DNA from: Streptomyces sp. BK208
GTDB taxonomy: Bacteria; Actinomycetota; Actinomycetes; Streptomycetales; Streptomycetaceae
Reading direction: 5' to 3'
DNA length: 64,000 nucleotides
NCBI RefSeq assembly: GCF_004364245.1
Contig: NZ_SOAV01000001.1
Coordinates: 434,001-498,000, forward strand
Shown here: piece after piece, positions 43,647 through 53,034 of the stretch
How the letters are laid out: the number at the start of each line of letters is the position of its first letter
Numbering within the stretch: the first letter of the stretch is position 1
The notes under the pieces: model-generated
Seen by the model: only the letters and a program-made list of their open reading frames with translations
Told to the model about the DNA's origin: nothing
Database searches by the model: none
Program-made: the position numbers and the translations under genes

Positions 43647-43703
43647 TTCGGCCGTTCTCGCTCTTCGGCCGCTCCCGCTTCGGCCGATCGCGTTCTTCGG
43701 CCG
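43647..43703. repeat. Four-copy TTCGGCCG repeat
   Basis: TTCGGCCG occurs at 43647, 43664, 43679 and 43696, spaced 17, 15 and 17 bases, with similar flanks. It lies between the hairpin and the start of the membrane-fusion protein gene. Confidence 0.75.
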
Positions 43704-43731
43704 TTCTCCATCGAGCCCTGGATACGTCAGC

Positions 43732-44538
43732 GTGCAGTTCCGCCAACAGGCCCTCGCAAAACTCCAGTCACCGGAGGAACTCGATCTCCCGGTGCGTTTC
43801 GCCCGTCCCCAGGGCTGGCTGGTGCTGTCCGTCACGGTGGTCGCGATGGCCGCCGCGTCCGTGTGGGCCGTGGGCGGCTCGGTGACCTCCACGGTCTCCG
43901 CCCCCGCCATCCTCACCCACGGGCAGGGCAGTTATCTGCTGCAGAGTCCCGTCTCGGGGCAGGTCACCGCGGTCCTGGCCCGCCCGGGTCAGCGCCTGGC
44001 CGCCGACGCCCCGGTACTGAAGGTCCGTACCGCCGACGGCGAGAGCGTGGTCCGCGCGGTCGACGCCGGCCGGGTCAGCGCACTCGCTGCCACCGTCGGG
44101 CAGATCATCGCTACCGGCGCGAACGTCGCCTCGGTGGAGAAGGTCGCCCACACCGACGACCCCCTCTACGCCACCGTGTACGTACCCGCCGAGAACGCCG
44201 CCGCCATCCCCGCGCACGCCCCCGTCGACCTGACCGTCCAGTCGGTGCCGACCCAGCAGTACGGCGTGCTGCACGGCACGGTGCAGTCCGTGGACCGCTC
44301 GGCCCAGTCGGAGCAGACCATCGGCGCGTTCCTCGGCGACAGCCAGCTCGGCGAGCAGTTCACCCGGGACGGCAGGCCGGTGGCCGTGACGGTGCGGCTG
44401 GCCGTCTCCCGGTCCACGAAGAGCGGCTACGACTGGTCCTCGGCGGACGGGCCGCCGTTCGCACTGACTTCCATGACTCTGGCGTCGGGCTCGATCCGGC
44501 TGGCCGACCAGCGTCCCGTCGATTGGCTGCTGCCGTGA
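43732..44538 (+). CDS. HlyD-like membrane-fusion protein of NHLP-type exporter
   Basis: 268 residues. A short cytoplasmic start, one transmembrane helix (about 28-50, LVLSVTVVAMAAASVWAVGG), then a lipoyl/barrel-sandwich-type hairpin domain (LLQSPVSGQVTAVLARPGQR, then RVSALAATVGQIIATGANVA). It is the short adaptor form used with NHLP-type bacteriocin exporters. GTG start with a weak ribosome site. The stop overlaps the next gene's GTG, so they are translated together. Confidence 0.82.
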   Translation: MQFRQQALAKLQSPEELDLPVRFARPQGWLVLSVTVVAMAAASVWAVGGSVTSTVSAPAILTHGQGSYLLQSPVSGQVTAVLARPGQRLAADAPVLKVRTADGESVVRAVDAGRVSALAATVGQIIATGANVASVEKVAHTDDPLYATVYVPAENAAAIPAHAPVDLTVQSVPTQQYGVLHGTVQSVDRSAQSEQTIGAFLGDSQLGEQFTRDGRPVAVTVRLAVSRSTKSGYDWSSADGPPFALTSMTLASGSIRLADQRPVDWLLP

Positions 44539-46754
44539 GCACCGCACAGGAGACCCGGGGCAGACGCCGTGCCGCCCCGGCCGGGCGCGGTGTGCCCAAG
44601 GGCCGCGCGAAGACCGTCCGGACGCCGACCGTGCTCCAGATGGAGGCCGTGGAGTGCGGTGCCGCCTCACTCGCGATGGTGCTGGGGCACTACGGCCGCC
44701 ACGTCCCGCTGGAGGAGCTGCGCATCGCCTGCGGCGTCTCCCGGGACGGGTCGCGCGCCAGCAACCTGCTGAAGGCGGCGCGCAGTTACGGGTTCACCGC
44801 CAAGGGCATGCAGATGGACCTGGCCGCCCTCGCCGGGGTGACGGCGCCGGCCATCCTGTTCTGGGAGTTCAACCACTACGTCGTCTACGACGGCATGGGC
44901 CGCCGCTTCGGGCGGCGCGGGGTGTTCATCAACGACCCCGGCAAGGGCCGCCGGTTCGTGTCCCTGGAGGACTTCGACGGGTCCTTCACCGGCGTCGTGC
45001 TGACGATGGAGCCCGGTGAGGGCTTCACCCGCGGCGGACGCAAGCCCGGTGTGCTCGGTGCGATGCCGGCCCGGTTGCGCGGTACCGCGGGCACGCTGCC
45101 CGCGGCCGTGCTCGCGAGCCTGCTGCTGGTGGCGGTGGGCGCGGCGGTGCCCGCGCTCAGCCGCACCTACATCGACATGTTCCTGATCGGGAGGCAGACC
45201 TCGCTGCTCGGCGTGCTGTTCGCGTCGATGGGCGCCTGTGTGCTGCTCACCGTGGTGCTGACCTGGCTCCAGCAGGCGAACCTGCTGCACGGCCGCATCA
45301 TCTCCTCGACCCTCTCCAGCGCCCGCTTCCTGCGGCACCTGCTGCGGCTGCCGGTGACCTTCTTCTCCCAGCGCAGCCCGGCCGACCTTGTGCAGCGGCT
45401 CCAGTCCAACGACGCCGTCGCCGAGACGCTGGCCCGCGACCTCGCCGCGGCGGGCGTGGACGCGATCGTGGTCGTCCTGTACGCCGTGCTGCTGTACACG
45501 TACGACCCGCAGCTCACCTTCGTCGGCGTCGGTGTGGCGCTGCTCAACATCCTCGCGATGCGGATCGTCATCCGGCTGCGCGCGACCCGTACGGCGAAGC
45601 TGCGGGCGGACACGGCCCGGCTGACCAACACCGCGTACACCGGCCTCCAGCTGATCGAGACGATGAAGGCGACCGGCGGCGAGGACGGCTACTTCCGCAA
45701 GTGGGCCGGACAGCACGCCACCACTCTGGAGGAGCAGCAGCGCCTCGGGGTGCCGAGTGCCTGGCTGGGCGTGGTCGCGCCGACGCTGGCGACGCTGAAC
45801 AGCGCGCTGATCCTGTGGATCGGCGGGATGCGCGCGGTCGAGGGTCACATCTCGGTAGGTCTGCTCGTCGCCTTCCAGGCGCTGGTGGTCCGCTTCACCG
45901 CCCCGCTGACCCGGCTGAACGGCGTCGCGGGCCGCATCCAGGACTTCGCCGCCGACGTGGCCCGGCTCAAGGACGTGGAGAACTTCCGGGCGGACCCGCT
46001 GTACGACCGTCCCGGCGGCGACTCCACGCGCCGGCTGCGCGGTCACGTGGAGCTGCAGAACGTCTCCTTCGGCTACAACCCGCTCGACAAGCCGCTGCTC
46101 ACCGGATTCGACCTGACCGTCGGCCCGGGTCAGCAGGTGGCGCTGGTGGGCGGCTCGGGCAGCGGCAAGTCGACGGTGTCCCGGCTGATCTCCGGGCTCT
46201 ACGCGCCCTGGGACGGGGTGATCCGCGTCGACGGGCAGCGGCTCGACGACATTCCGCGCGGGGCGCTGGCGTCCTCGGTCTCCTTCGTCGACCAGGACGT
46301 GTTCCTGTTCGAGGGCTCGGTGCGCGACAACGTGGCGCTGTGGGACCCGTCGATCCCCGACGACGCCGTGGTGGACGCGCTGAGGGACGCGGCGCTGTAC
46401 GACGTGGTGATGCGCAGGCCGGGTGGCCTGCACAGCCCGGTCGAGCAGGACGGCCGCAACTTCTCCGGCGGTCAGCGCCAGCGCCTGGAGATCGCGCGGG
46501 CCCTGGTGCGCCGGCCCAGCATCCTGGTCCTGGACGAGGTGACCAGCGCGCTGGACGCGGAGACCGAACTGGTGGTCATGGACAACCTGCGCCGGCGCGG
46601 CTGCGCCTGCGTGGTGATCGCGCACCGGCTCAGCACCGTGCGGGACAGCGACGAGATCGTCGTCCTGGAGCACGGCACGGTGGTGGAGCGCGGGCGGCAC
46701 GAGGAGCTGGTGGCGCGCGGTGGCGCGTACGCGGCGCTGGTCAGGGAGCGGTGA
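44535..46754 (+). CDS. C39 peptidase-containing ABC exporter of the peptide
   Basis: 739 residues: an N-terminal C39 peptidase (about 30-160; Cys41 in EAVECGAASLAMVLGHYG, His114 in NHYVVYDG, Asp134 in INDPGKGRR), a six-helix transmembrane domain, and an ATPase with GGSGSGKST near 540, signature FSGGQRQRLEIARAL and ILVLDEVTSALD. It both cuts the leader after GG and moves the peptide out. All catalytic residues are present. GTG start overlaps the adaptor stop (GTGA). Confidence 0.92.
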   Translation: MSTAQETRGRRRAAPAGRGVPKGRAKTVRTPTVLQMEAVECGAASLAMVLGHYGRHVPLEELRIACGVSRDGSRASNLLKAARSYGFTAKGMQMDLAALAGVTAPAILFWEFNHYVVYDGMGRRFGRRGVFINDPGKGRRFVSLEDFDGSFTGVVLTMEPGEGFTRGGRKPGVLGAMPARLRGTAGTLPAAVLASLLLVAVGAAVPALSRTYIDMFLIGRQTSLLGVLFASMGACVLLTVVLTWLQQANLLHGRIISSTLSSARFLRHLLRLPVTFFSQRSPADLVQRLQSNDAVAETLARDLAAAGVDAIVVVLYAVLLYTYDPQLTFVGVGVALLNILAMRIVIRLRATRTAKLRADTARLTNTAYTGLQLIETMKATGGEDGYFRKWAGQHATTLEEQQRLGVPSAWLGVVAPTLATLNSALILWIGGMRAVEGHISVGLLVAFQALVVRFTAPLTRLNGVAGRIQDFAADVARLKDVENFRADPLYDRPGGDSTRRLRGHVELQNVSFGYNPLDKPLLTGFDLTVGPGQQVALVGGSGSGKSTVSRLISGLYAPWDGVIRVDGQRLDDIPRGALASSVSFVDQDVFLFEGSVRDNVALWDPSIPDDAVVDALRDAALYDVVMRRPGGLHSPVEQDGRNFSGGQRQRLEIARALVRRPSILVLDEVTSALDAETELVVMDNLRRRGCACVVIAHRLSTVRDSDEIVVLEHGTVVERGRHEELVARGGAYAALVRER

Positions 46755-46755
46755 G

Positions 46756-49578
46756 ATGACGACCGTGCAGGAGGGACAGGGCGACCTGGTCCTGGGGGCG
46801 CTCGGCTCGCTGGGTACGCGCGTCGACTGCGCCGGGTTCAACCGGCTCGACCTGGAGGGGCCGCAGGTGCTGTGGCTCGTGGTGTCGGGCGCGGTGGACC
46901 TGTTCGCCGTCGACGCCCGGGAGCAGGGCCACTGGCACCATCTGGGACGCCTGGAGGCCGGCTCGGTACTGCTGGGGCCGGTGTCCGGACCGCAGCACAC
47001 ACTGGTGGCGCGTCCGCTGCGGGACTGCGTGGTGCACCGCATCGCCCTGCGCGAGCTGTACCAGCCGGCGCACACCCAGACCTGGTCGTACGACGCCTAC
47101 GGCAACCCGCAGTACGTGCCGCCGACGACGAGTCCGCTGGAGTACGCCCTCGCGCTCGGCGTGGGCCGGGGCCTGACCGTCCTCTTCCAGGCGCCGATGG
47201 CCGGCGAGCGGGCGGGCGCGCCCACCGACGACGACGTGTTCTGGATGCAGGTGCCGCCCGGCAGCGTGCAGTACGGGGCGGTCTACGGCGAGGAGGCGGC
47301 CGCCGACCTGCTGATGGACCCGGCGCTGTGGCAGAGCATGGTCGACCAGCAGTACCGGCTGCTGACCACCCTGGACCGCTGGATCGAACAGCTGGAACGC
47401 ACCCACGAGACCCGGACCGCCGCCGGTATCAAGGCCGGTGAGGCGGTGCGCGCGCAGGCCGACCGTACGCTGCTGGCCTCCATCGGCAAGCGGTCGGCGC
47501 AGCGCACCACGGCCGCCGACGCGGACGCCACGTACGCGGCGTGCAGACTGGTCGCCCGCGCCGCCGGGATACCGCTGGCCGAACCGGCCGTGGGGGGCAC
47601 GGAGAGCGAGCGGCTCGACCCGGTGGAGCGCATCGCGCTCGCCTCACGCGTGCGCACCAGGTCCGTACGGCTGGAGGACCGCTGGTGGCGCGACGACGTC
47701 GGGCCGCTGGTCGGGCACCGCACCCTGTCGGGGGCGCCGGTGGCGCTGCTGTGGCGGCGCGGGGGTTATGTGGCCGTGCATCCGGCGACCGGGCGCGAGA
47801 CGCCGGTGGAGAAGGCCAACGCCGGGGAGTTCGAGCCGCGTGCGGTGATGTTCTACCGGCCGCTGCCGGAGCGGCGGCTGGGTCCGCTGAGGCTGCTGCG
47901 GTTCTGCCTGACCGGCACCCGCGGTGATCTGACGGGCCTGCTGCTCGCCGGTCTGGTGACGGTGGGCCTCGGCGCGCTGGTGCCGATCGCGACGGGCAAG
48001 GTGCTCGGCGAGTTCGTGCCGAAGGCGCAGACCGGGCTGATCGTGCAGGTGTGCCTCGCGGTGATGCTGAGCAGCGTCGTCGCGGCGGCCTTCATGCTGT
48101 TGCAGAACCTCACCATGCTGCGCCTGGAGGGCCGCATCGAGGCGACGCTGCAGCCCGCCGTCTGGGACCGGCTGCTGCGGTTGCCGACGAAGTTCTTCAC
48201 CGAGCGCTCCACCGGTGAACTGGCGAGCGCGGCCATGGGCATCAGCGCGATCCGCAGACTGCTGGCGGGGGTCGGGCCGACGGTGGCCCAGTCGGTCACC
48301 GTCGGTGCGGTGAACCTGGTCCTGCTGTTCTGGTACAGCGTGCCGATGGCGCTCGCGGCGATCGGCATGCTGGTGGTCGTCGCCGGGGTCTTCCTGGGGC
48401 TCGGGCTGTGGCAGGTGCGCTGGCAGCGGCGGCTGGTCAAGCTCACCAACAAGCTGAACAACCAGGCGTTCCAGACACTGCGCGGACTGCCCAAGCTGCG
48501 AGTGGCGGCGGCGGAGAACTACGCCTACGCGGCGTGGGCGGAACGGTTCGCGCAGAGCCGCGAGCTGCAGCAGCGGGCGGGCCGGATCAAGAACCTGAAC
48601 GCCGTTCTCGGTGCGGTCTACCTGCCGCTGTGCACGCTGCTGATGTTCATGCTGCTGGCCGGTCCGGCGGACGGTTCGATGTCGGCGGCCGAGTTCCTCA
48701 CCTTCAACGCGTCGGTGACGATGCTGCTGACCTCGGTCACCCAGCTGACCGGCGCCTTCGTGTCGGGAGTGGCGGCGCTGCCGCTGTTCGAGGAGATCCG
48801 GCCGGTGCTGGACGCCACGCCCGAGGTGCGGACGGCGAGCACGCGGCCGGGACCGCTGTCGGGGGCCATCGAGGCGCGTCGGCTGTCGTTCCGGTACACC
48901 GACGACGGACCGCTGGTCCTGGACGACGTGTCCTTCGAGGTGCGCCCCGGCGAGTTCGTGGCGGTCGTCGGCCCCAGCGGCTGCGGCAAGTCGACGCTGC
49001 TGCGGCTGCTCATCGGCTTCGACCGGCCGCTGTCGGGCAGCGTCCTGTACGACGGTCAGGACCTGGCCGCGCTGGACCGGTCGGCGGTGCGCAGGCAGTG
49101 CGGGGTGGTGCTCCAGCACGCGCAGCCGTTCACCGGCTCGATCCTGGACGTCATCTGCGGAACCGAGCCGTACACGCCCGAGGAGGCGATGGCCGCGGCC
49201 GAGATGGCGGGACTGGCGGAGGACATCAAGCGGATGCCGATGGGCCTGCACACCATCGTGTCGGGCAGTGGAGCGGTCTCCGGGGGGCAGCGGCAGCGGT
49301 TGATGATCGCGCAGGCGCTGATCCGCCGGCCGCGCGTCCTCTTCTTCGACGAGGCCACCAGCGCCCTGGACAACGAGACGCAGCGCACGGTGATCGAGTC
49401 CACCAAGGCGCTCAACGCCAGCCGCGTCGTGATCGCGCACCGCCTGTCCACGGTGCTGGACGCCGACCGCGTGATCGTGATGGAGGACGGCAAGGTCGCC
49501 CAGCAGGGCTCGCCTGCCGAGCTGCTCGCCGACACCGGCGGCCGGCTGCACGAGCTGGTGCGGCGGCAGCTGGCCTGA
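46756..49578 (+). CDS. NHLP-type second ABC transporter permease/ATPase
   Basis: 940 residues. The N-terminal third carries no peptidase but a cyclic-nucleotide-binding-like beta region and a long helical region. Then follows a six-helix membrane domain (about 395-680) and an ATPase with GPSGCGKST near 738, VSGGQRQRLMIAQAL and LFFDEATSALD. Two such ABC proteins, one with and one without C39, are the NHLP-type exporter arrangement. ATG one base after the previous stop, with GGGAG before it. Confidence 0.9.
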   Translation: MTTVQEGQGDLVLGALGSLGTRVDCAGFNRLDLEGPQVLWLVVSGAVDLFAVDAREQGHWHHLGRLEAGSVLLGPVSGPQHTLVARPLRDCVVHRIALRELYQPAHTQTWSYDAYGNPQYVPPTTSPLEYALALGVGRGLTVLFQAPMAGERAGAPTDDDVFWMQVPPGSVQYGAVYGEEAAADLLMDPALWQSMVDQQYRLLTTLDRWIEQLERTHETRTAAGIKAGEAVRAQADRTLLASIGKRSAQRTTAADADATYAACRLVARAAGIPLAEPAVGGTESERLDPVERIALASRVRTRSVRLEDRWWRDDVGPLVGHRTLSGAPVALLWRRGGYVAVHPATGRETPVEKANAGEFEPRAVMFYRPLPERRLGPLRLLRFCLTGTRGDLTGLLLAGLVTVGLGALVPIATGKVLGEFVPKAQTGLIVQVCLAVMLSSVVAAAFMLLQNLTMLRLEGRIEATLQPAVWDRLLRLPTKFFTERSTGELASAAMGISAIRRLLAGVGPTVAQSVTVGAVNLVLLFWYSVPMALAAIGMLVVVAGVFLGLGLWQVRWQRRLVKLTNKLNNQAFQTLRGLPKLRVAAAENYAYAAWAERFAQSRELQQRAGRIKNLNAVLGAVYLPLCTLLMFMLLAGPADGSMSAAEFLTFNASVTMLLTSVTQLTGAFVSGVAALPLFEEIRPVLDATPEVRTASTRPGPLSGAIEARRLSFRYTDDGPLVLDDVSFEVRPGEFVAVVGPSGCGKSTLLRLLIGFDRPLSGSVLYDGQDLAALDRSAVRRQCGVVLQHAQPFTGSILDVICGTEPYTPEEAMAAAEMAGLAEDIKRMPMGLHTIVSGSGAVSGGQRQRLMIAQALIRRPRVLFFDEATSALDNETQRTVIESTKALNASRVVIAHRLSTVLDADRVIVMEDGKVAQQGSPAELLADTGGRLHELVRRQLA

Positions 49579-49608
49579 CCGGCGCGCACCTGGGTACTTG
49601 TTGCCCTT

Positions 49609-50619
49609 ATGCGGATCAGCTTGGTGGATGTGGGGTCGAACACGGTCCGGCTCATGGTGGCGGACGCCGAGGGCGGGGTCCCGCTGCCGGTGCACACCGC
49701 GAAGTGGCGGCTGCGTCTGTCGGAGCAGGTGAGGCCGGGTGACCCGGTCCCCGAGGAGGCCGTGGAGCGGCTGGTGTCGGCGGTCGCCGACGCGAGCAGG
49801 ACCGCGGGCCGGTGGGGTGCGTCGGGACCGCTGGCCTTCGCGACCGCCGTGGTGCGCGCCGCGCCGAACCGGCGTGAGGTGCTGCGCACCGTCCAGGACC
49901 GCACCGGGGTGCCGCTGTGCACCCTGCCCGGCGAGGTCGAGGCGGAACTGACGTTCCTCGGGGCACGGCGCTGGATGGGCTGGCGGGCGGGTCCGCTCGC
50001 CCTGCTCGACATAGGCGGCGGATCGCTGGAGCTGGCGTTCGGACGCGGCCGGCTGCCGGGCTTCGTGGCCTCTCTGCCGCTGGGGGCGGCCCGGCTGACC
50101 CACGAGTTCCTGGCGGGTGGTCAGGACCCGGCGTCGCCGGACCAGCTGCGGGCGCTGCGCCGCAGGGTCCGCCACCAGCTGCGGGACGCGGCGGCACGGA
50201 TCCGCTGGGAGGGACCGCGCACCGCCGTGGCCACCTCGCGCACCTTCCAGCAGCTGGGGCGGTTGTGCGGGGCCCCGCCCGGTCGGCACGGGCCCTTCAC
50301 GGAGCGCCGGATGCGCTGCTCGGACCTGGGGGACGCGGTCACCCGGCTGGCCGCCCTGTCCGCGCCCGAGCGGGCCCTGCTGCCCGGCATCTCGGCGCCG
50401 CGCGCGGCACAGAGCCTGGCCGGCGCCGTCGTGGGTCACACCGCGATGAAGCTGACCGGTCTCGACTCGGTGGCGCTCTGCCCCTGGGCGATCCGGGAGG
50501 GCGTCCTGTTGCGGCACATCGAGGACGGCCCGTCCTGGTGGGCCGAGGTCGTCCGCCGCAGCGACGAGGCCGCGCCTCCGGCACCGGCGCCACTGCGGCT
50601 CGCGTCCACGTCCGGCTGA
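49609..50619 (+). CDS. Ppx/GppA-type phosphatase (exopolyphosphatase-like)
   Basis: 336 residues. Starts MRISLVDVGSNTVRLMVADA, the ASKHA phosphate-1 motif of Ppx/GppA proteins, with LLDIGGGSLELAFGRGR as the second. Catalytic Glu lies in LPGEVEAELTF. It would hydrolyse polyphosphate or pppGpp. Lies 30 bases past the second ABC transporter and may be in the same transcript, but its function does not obviously relate to peptide export. The ribosome site is weak. Confidence 0.85.
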   Translation: MRISLVDVGSNTVRLMVADAEGGVPLPVHTAKWRLRLSEQVRPGDPVPEEAVERLVSAVADASRTAGRWGASGPLAFATAVVRAAPNRREVLRTVQDRTGVPLCTLPGEVEAELTFLGARRWMGWRAGPLALLDIGGGSLELAFGRGRLPGFVASLPLGAARLTHEFLAGGQDPASPDQLRALRRRVRHQLRDAAARIRWEGPRTAVATSRTFQQLGRLCGAPPGRHGPFTERRMRCSDLGDAVTRLAALSAPERALLPGISAPRAAQSLAGAVVGHTAMKLTGLDSVALCPWAIREGVLLRHIEDGPSWWAEVVRRSDEAAPPAPAPLRLASTSG

Positions 50620-50706
50620 CCGCTGGAACACCGGTACGACCAGCACAACCGGTACCACCACACGGACCGGCAGAACCGGAAGCACGTACGAGGAGAGGAG
50701 CACTTC

Positions 50707-50886
50707 GTGTCCCACAACGGTGAGCACGACCACGAGCAGCCCCGGACCGCCGTGGAGGAGGTCCTGCGCGAGGTGGAGAACGCCAGGCCCCGCGACGCGG
50801 AGTCCGACGAGAAGGAGCACCGGGGCGAGGCCGGCGACGCCACCTCGCCGAACACCGGCGCCCAGGAGGACGCCGAGGGCGAGTGA
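50707..50886 (+). CDS. Small acidic protein, function unknown
   Basis: 59 residues, starts MSHNGEHDHEQPRTAVEEVL and ends GAQEDAEGE; nearly all residues are hydrophilic. GTG start with GAGGAGAGGAG upstream, one of the strongest ribosome sites in the window. No recognised family. It is in line between the Ppx-like gene and the redox enzyme gene. Confidence 0.65.
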   Translation: MSHNGEHDHEQPRTAVEEVLREVENARPRDAESDEKEHRGEAGDATSPNTGAQEDAEGE

Positions 50887-50941
50887 CGCACCGCTCGGCG
50901 CGCCCGGGGGTGCCGCGGCGGTCTCCGGGTACTCGCGGCGC

Positions 50942-51973
50942 ATGGAGTTCGACCGCGAAGGACCACGACTGCCGGCGCCCCGGGGACCGGTCTCCGAGGC
51001 AGTCACCGCACATCTGCTGGGAACGGGCCCGTTGCCGGCCCCCGAGGCCGTCGCCGCCGCACCGGTCTACGGCGACGACCTGCAGCTGGCCCTGTACCAG
51101 TGCTACGAGCTGCACTACCGGGGCTTCGCCGGTGTCTCGCCCGACCTGGAGTGGGACCCGGACCTGCTGCGCACCCGGGCCGGACTCGAGCGGCGCTTCC
51201 TGGCCGCCCTGCGGGCCGACACCCCCGTGCACGACAGTGTGGAGGACGCGGTGGGGGCGCTGCTCGTCGAACCCGTCCACGGTGAGGGTGTCAGCCACTT
51301 CCTCCGGGACGAGGGCGAGTTGTGGCAGCTGCGCGAGTACGCGGCCCAGCGTTCCCTGTACCACCTGAAGGAGGCCGACCCGCACGCCTGGGTGCTGCCG
51401 CGGCTGTGGGGCCGCTCGAAGGCGGCGATGGCGGCGGTGGAGTTCGACGAGTACGGCGGTGGCCGCGCGGACCGGGTGCACGCCCGTCTGTTCGCCGACC
51501 TGATGACGGATCTGGACCTGGACACGACGTACGGGTGCCACCTCGACGCGGCCTCGGCCGAATGCCTGGCCACGGTGAACATGATGTCCCTGTTCGGGCT
51601 GCACCGGGCCCTGCGCGGCGCGCTGGTGGGGCATTTCGCGGCGGTGGAGATCACCTCGTCGCCCGGTTCCCGGCGGCTCGCCGAGGCGATGCGCCGTACC
51701 GGTGCGGGCCCGGCCGCCGAGCACTTCTACGACGAGCACGTCGAGGCCGACGCGGTCCATGAGCAGATCGTGCGGCACGAGGTCATCGACGGCCTGCTCG
51801 AGCAGGAGCCGTGGCTCGCGCCGGACGTCGTGTTCGGCATCGACGCCACCGGATTCGTCGAGGACCGCTTCGGTGACCGGCTGCTCGCCGACTGGCGGGC
51901 GGGACGGTCGTCCCTGCGCACGCCGCTGCCGGCCACGTCGCGCGTGCGTGAGGAAACTGCTCATATTCCGTGA
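50942..51973 (+). CDS. Iron-containing redox enzyme (haem-oxygenase-like)
   Basis: 343 residues. An all-helical protein with conserved Glu/His pairs: YQCYELHYRGFAG, AAVEFDEYGGGRADRVHARL, EHFYDEHVEADAVHEQIVRH. These metal-ligand positions match the haem-oxygenase-like diiron oxidase group. Likely oxidises a small molecule using O2. First of a three-gene set with a HemK-like methyltransferase and a CDGSH protein, a grouping I believe recurs in actinobacteria. Start at the ATG of MEFDREGPRL; ribosome site weak. Confidence 0.8.
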   Translation: MEFDREGPRLPAPRGPVSEAVTAHLLGTGPLPAPEAVAAAPVYGDDLQLALYQCYELHYRGFAGVSPDLEWDPDLLRTRAGLERRFLAALRADTPVHDSVEDAVGALLVEPVHGEGVSHFLRDEGELWQLREYAAQRSLYHLKEADPHAWVLPRLWGRSKAAMAAVEFDEYGGGRADRVHARLFADLMTDLDLDTTYGCHLDAASAECLATVNMMSLFGLHRALRGALVGHFAAVEITSSPGSRRLAEAMRRTGAGPAAEHFYDEHVEADAVHEQIVRHEVIDGLLEQEPWLAPDVVFGIDATGFVEDRFGDRLLADWRAGRSSLRTPLPATSRVREETAHIP

Positions 51974-51994
51974 CGGCCGGGGTACCTGGGGTCC

Positions 51995-52648
51995 GTGAAT
52001 TTCATGGTGCTACCGGGCGTCTACGCCCCCCAGGAGGACACCGCCCTGCTGGTCGGGGCGCTGTCCGACGAGCCGCTCCCGCCGGGCGCGGCCGTACTCG
52101 ACGTGGGCACCGGCACGGGCGCGCTCGCCCTGGCCGCTGCCCGGCGGGGCGGCCGGGTGACCGCCGTGGACGTGTCCTGGCGCGCGGTGTGCGCCGCGCG
52201 GCTCAACGCCGCCCGGGCCGGGCTGCGGATCCGCGTCCGGCACGGCAACCTCTTCACGCCGGTACGCGGTGAGTCCTTCGACCTGGTGCTGGCGAACCCG
52301 CCGTACGTTCCGGCGCCGGGCGGTGGCCGGCGGCCGCGCGGTGCCGCCCGGGCCTGGGACGCCGGCCACGACGGCCGCATGGTCCTGGACCGGATCTGCC
52401 GGGAGGCGCCCGGGCTGCTGCGCCCCGGAGGCGTGCTGCTGCTCGTGCAGTCGGCGCTCAGCGATCCCGCAAGGACCGAGGCCCTGTTGCGCGAGGCGGG
52501 CATGAAGGCCGCGGTGACCCGGCGGCAGCGGATCGCGTTCGGTCCGGTGCTGCGCGGCCGGGAGCGCTGGCTGCGCCAGCGCGGGCTGCTGTCCATGGCC
52601 GAGTACGAGGAAGAGCTGGTGGTGGTCCGTGCCGAACTCCCCGTCTGA
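51995..52648 (+). CDS. HemK/PrmC-like SAM-dependent methyltransferase
   Basis: 217 residues. SAM loop VLDVGTGTGALALAAARRGG and the N-methyltransferase motif LANPPYVPAP, so it methylates a glutamine or similar amide, protein or small molecule. No N-terminal PrmC helical domain, so it is of the shorter HemK2/MTQ2 type. GTG start, 21 bases past the redox enzyme stop. Overlaps the CDGSH gene by 20 bases. Confidence 0.84.
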   Translation: MNFMVLPGVYAPQEDTALLVGALSDEPLPPGAAVLDVGTGTGALALAAARRGGRVTAVDVSWRAVCAARLNAARAGLRIRVRHGNLFTPVRGESFDLVLANPPYVPAPGGGRRPRGAARAWDAGHDGRMVLDRICREAPGLLRPGGVLLLVQSALSDPARTEALLREAGMKAAVTRRQRIAFGPVLRGRERWLRQRGLLSMAEYEEELVVVRAELPV

Positions 52649-52886
52649 GACCCCTGACACCCCCGGCCCGCAGGAGGCTCCGCGCCGGATCAGGATCCAG
52701 CGCCGGGGGCCCCTGCTGGTGGAAGGGCCGGTGGAGGTGGAACTGGAGGACGGTACGACGGTGTCCTCCGACCGTTTCCGGGTGGCACTGTGCACCTGTC
52801 GCCGCAGCCGGCGTTATCCCTGGTGCGACACCAGCCACCGGGCCCGGTCGGGCGGGTCCGCCGACGGGCACGCCGGCCAGGAGTGA
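52629..52886 (+). CDS. CDGSH iron-sulphur domain protein
   Basis: 85 residues. Iron-sulphur motif CTCRRSRRYPWCDTSH matches C-x-C-x(2)-S-x(3)-P-x-C-D-x-S/T-H, which binds one 2Fe-2S cluster by three Cys and one His. The N-terminal part is a short beta strand region. Probably an electron carrier for the redox enzyme two genes upstream. Overlaps the methyltransferase end by 20 bases. Confidence 0.85.
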   Translation: MPNSPSETPDTPGPQEAPRRIRIQRRGPLLVEGPVEVELEDGTTVSSDRFRVALCTCRRSRRYPWCDTSHRARSGGSADGHAGQE

Positions 52887-53034
52887 CCTGGCGGCGCCTG
52901 AACCGGGAGGACGGCGGACGGCCCCACTCCGTCCGCCGCCCCCGGTGCGGGGCCGCGGGACCCGTGCGGCGGCGCTCGCACTCCCCAGTAGCGAGCCGCC
53001 GATCACGCCGCACGGTCCGGACGGTCCCGGTCCC

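Noticed and set aside
43647..43703. CRISPR-like array at TTCGGCCG repeats
   Set aside because: Eight-base words with 7-9 base spacers are far too short.
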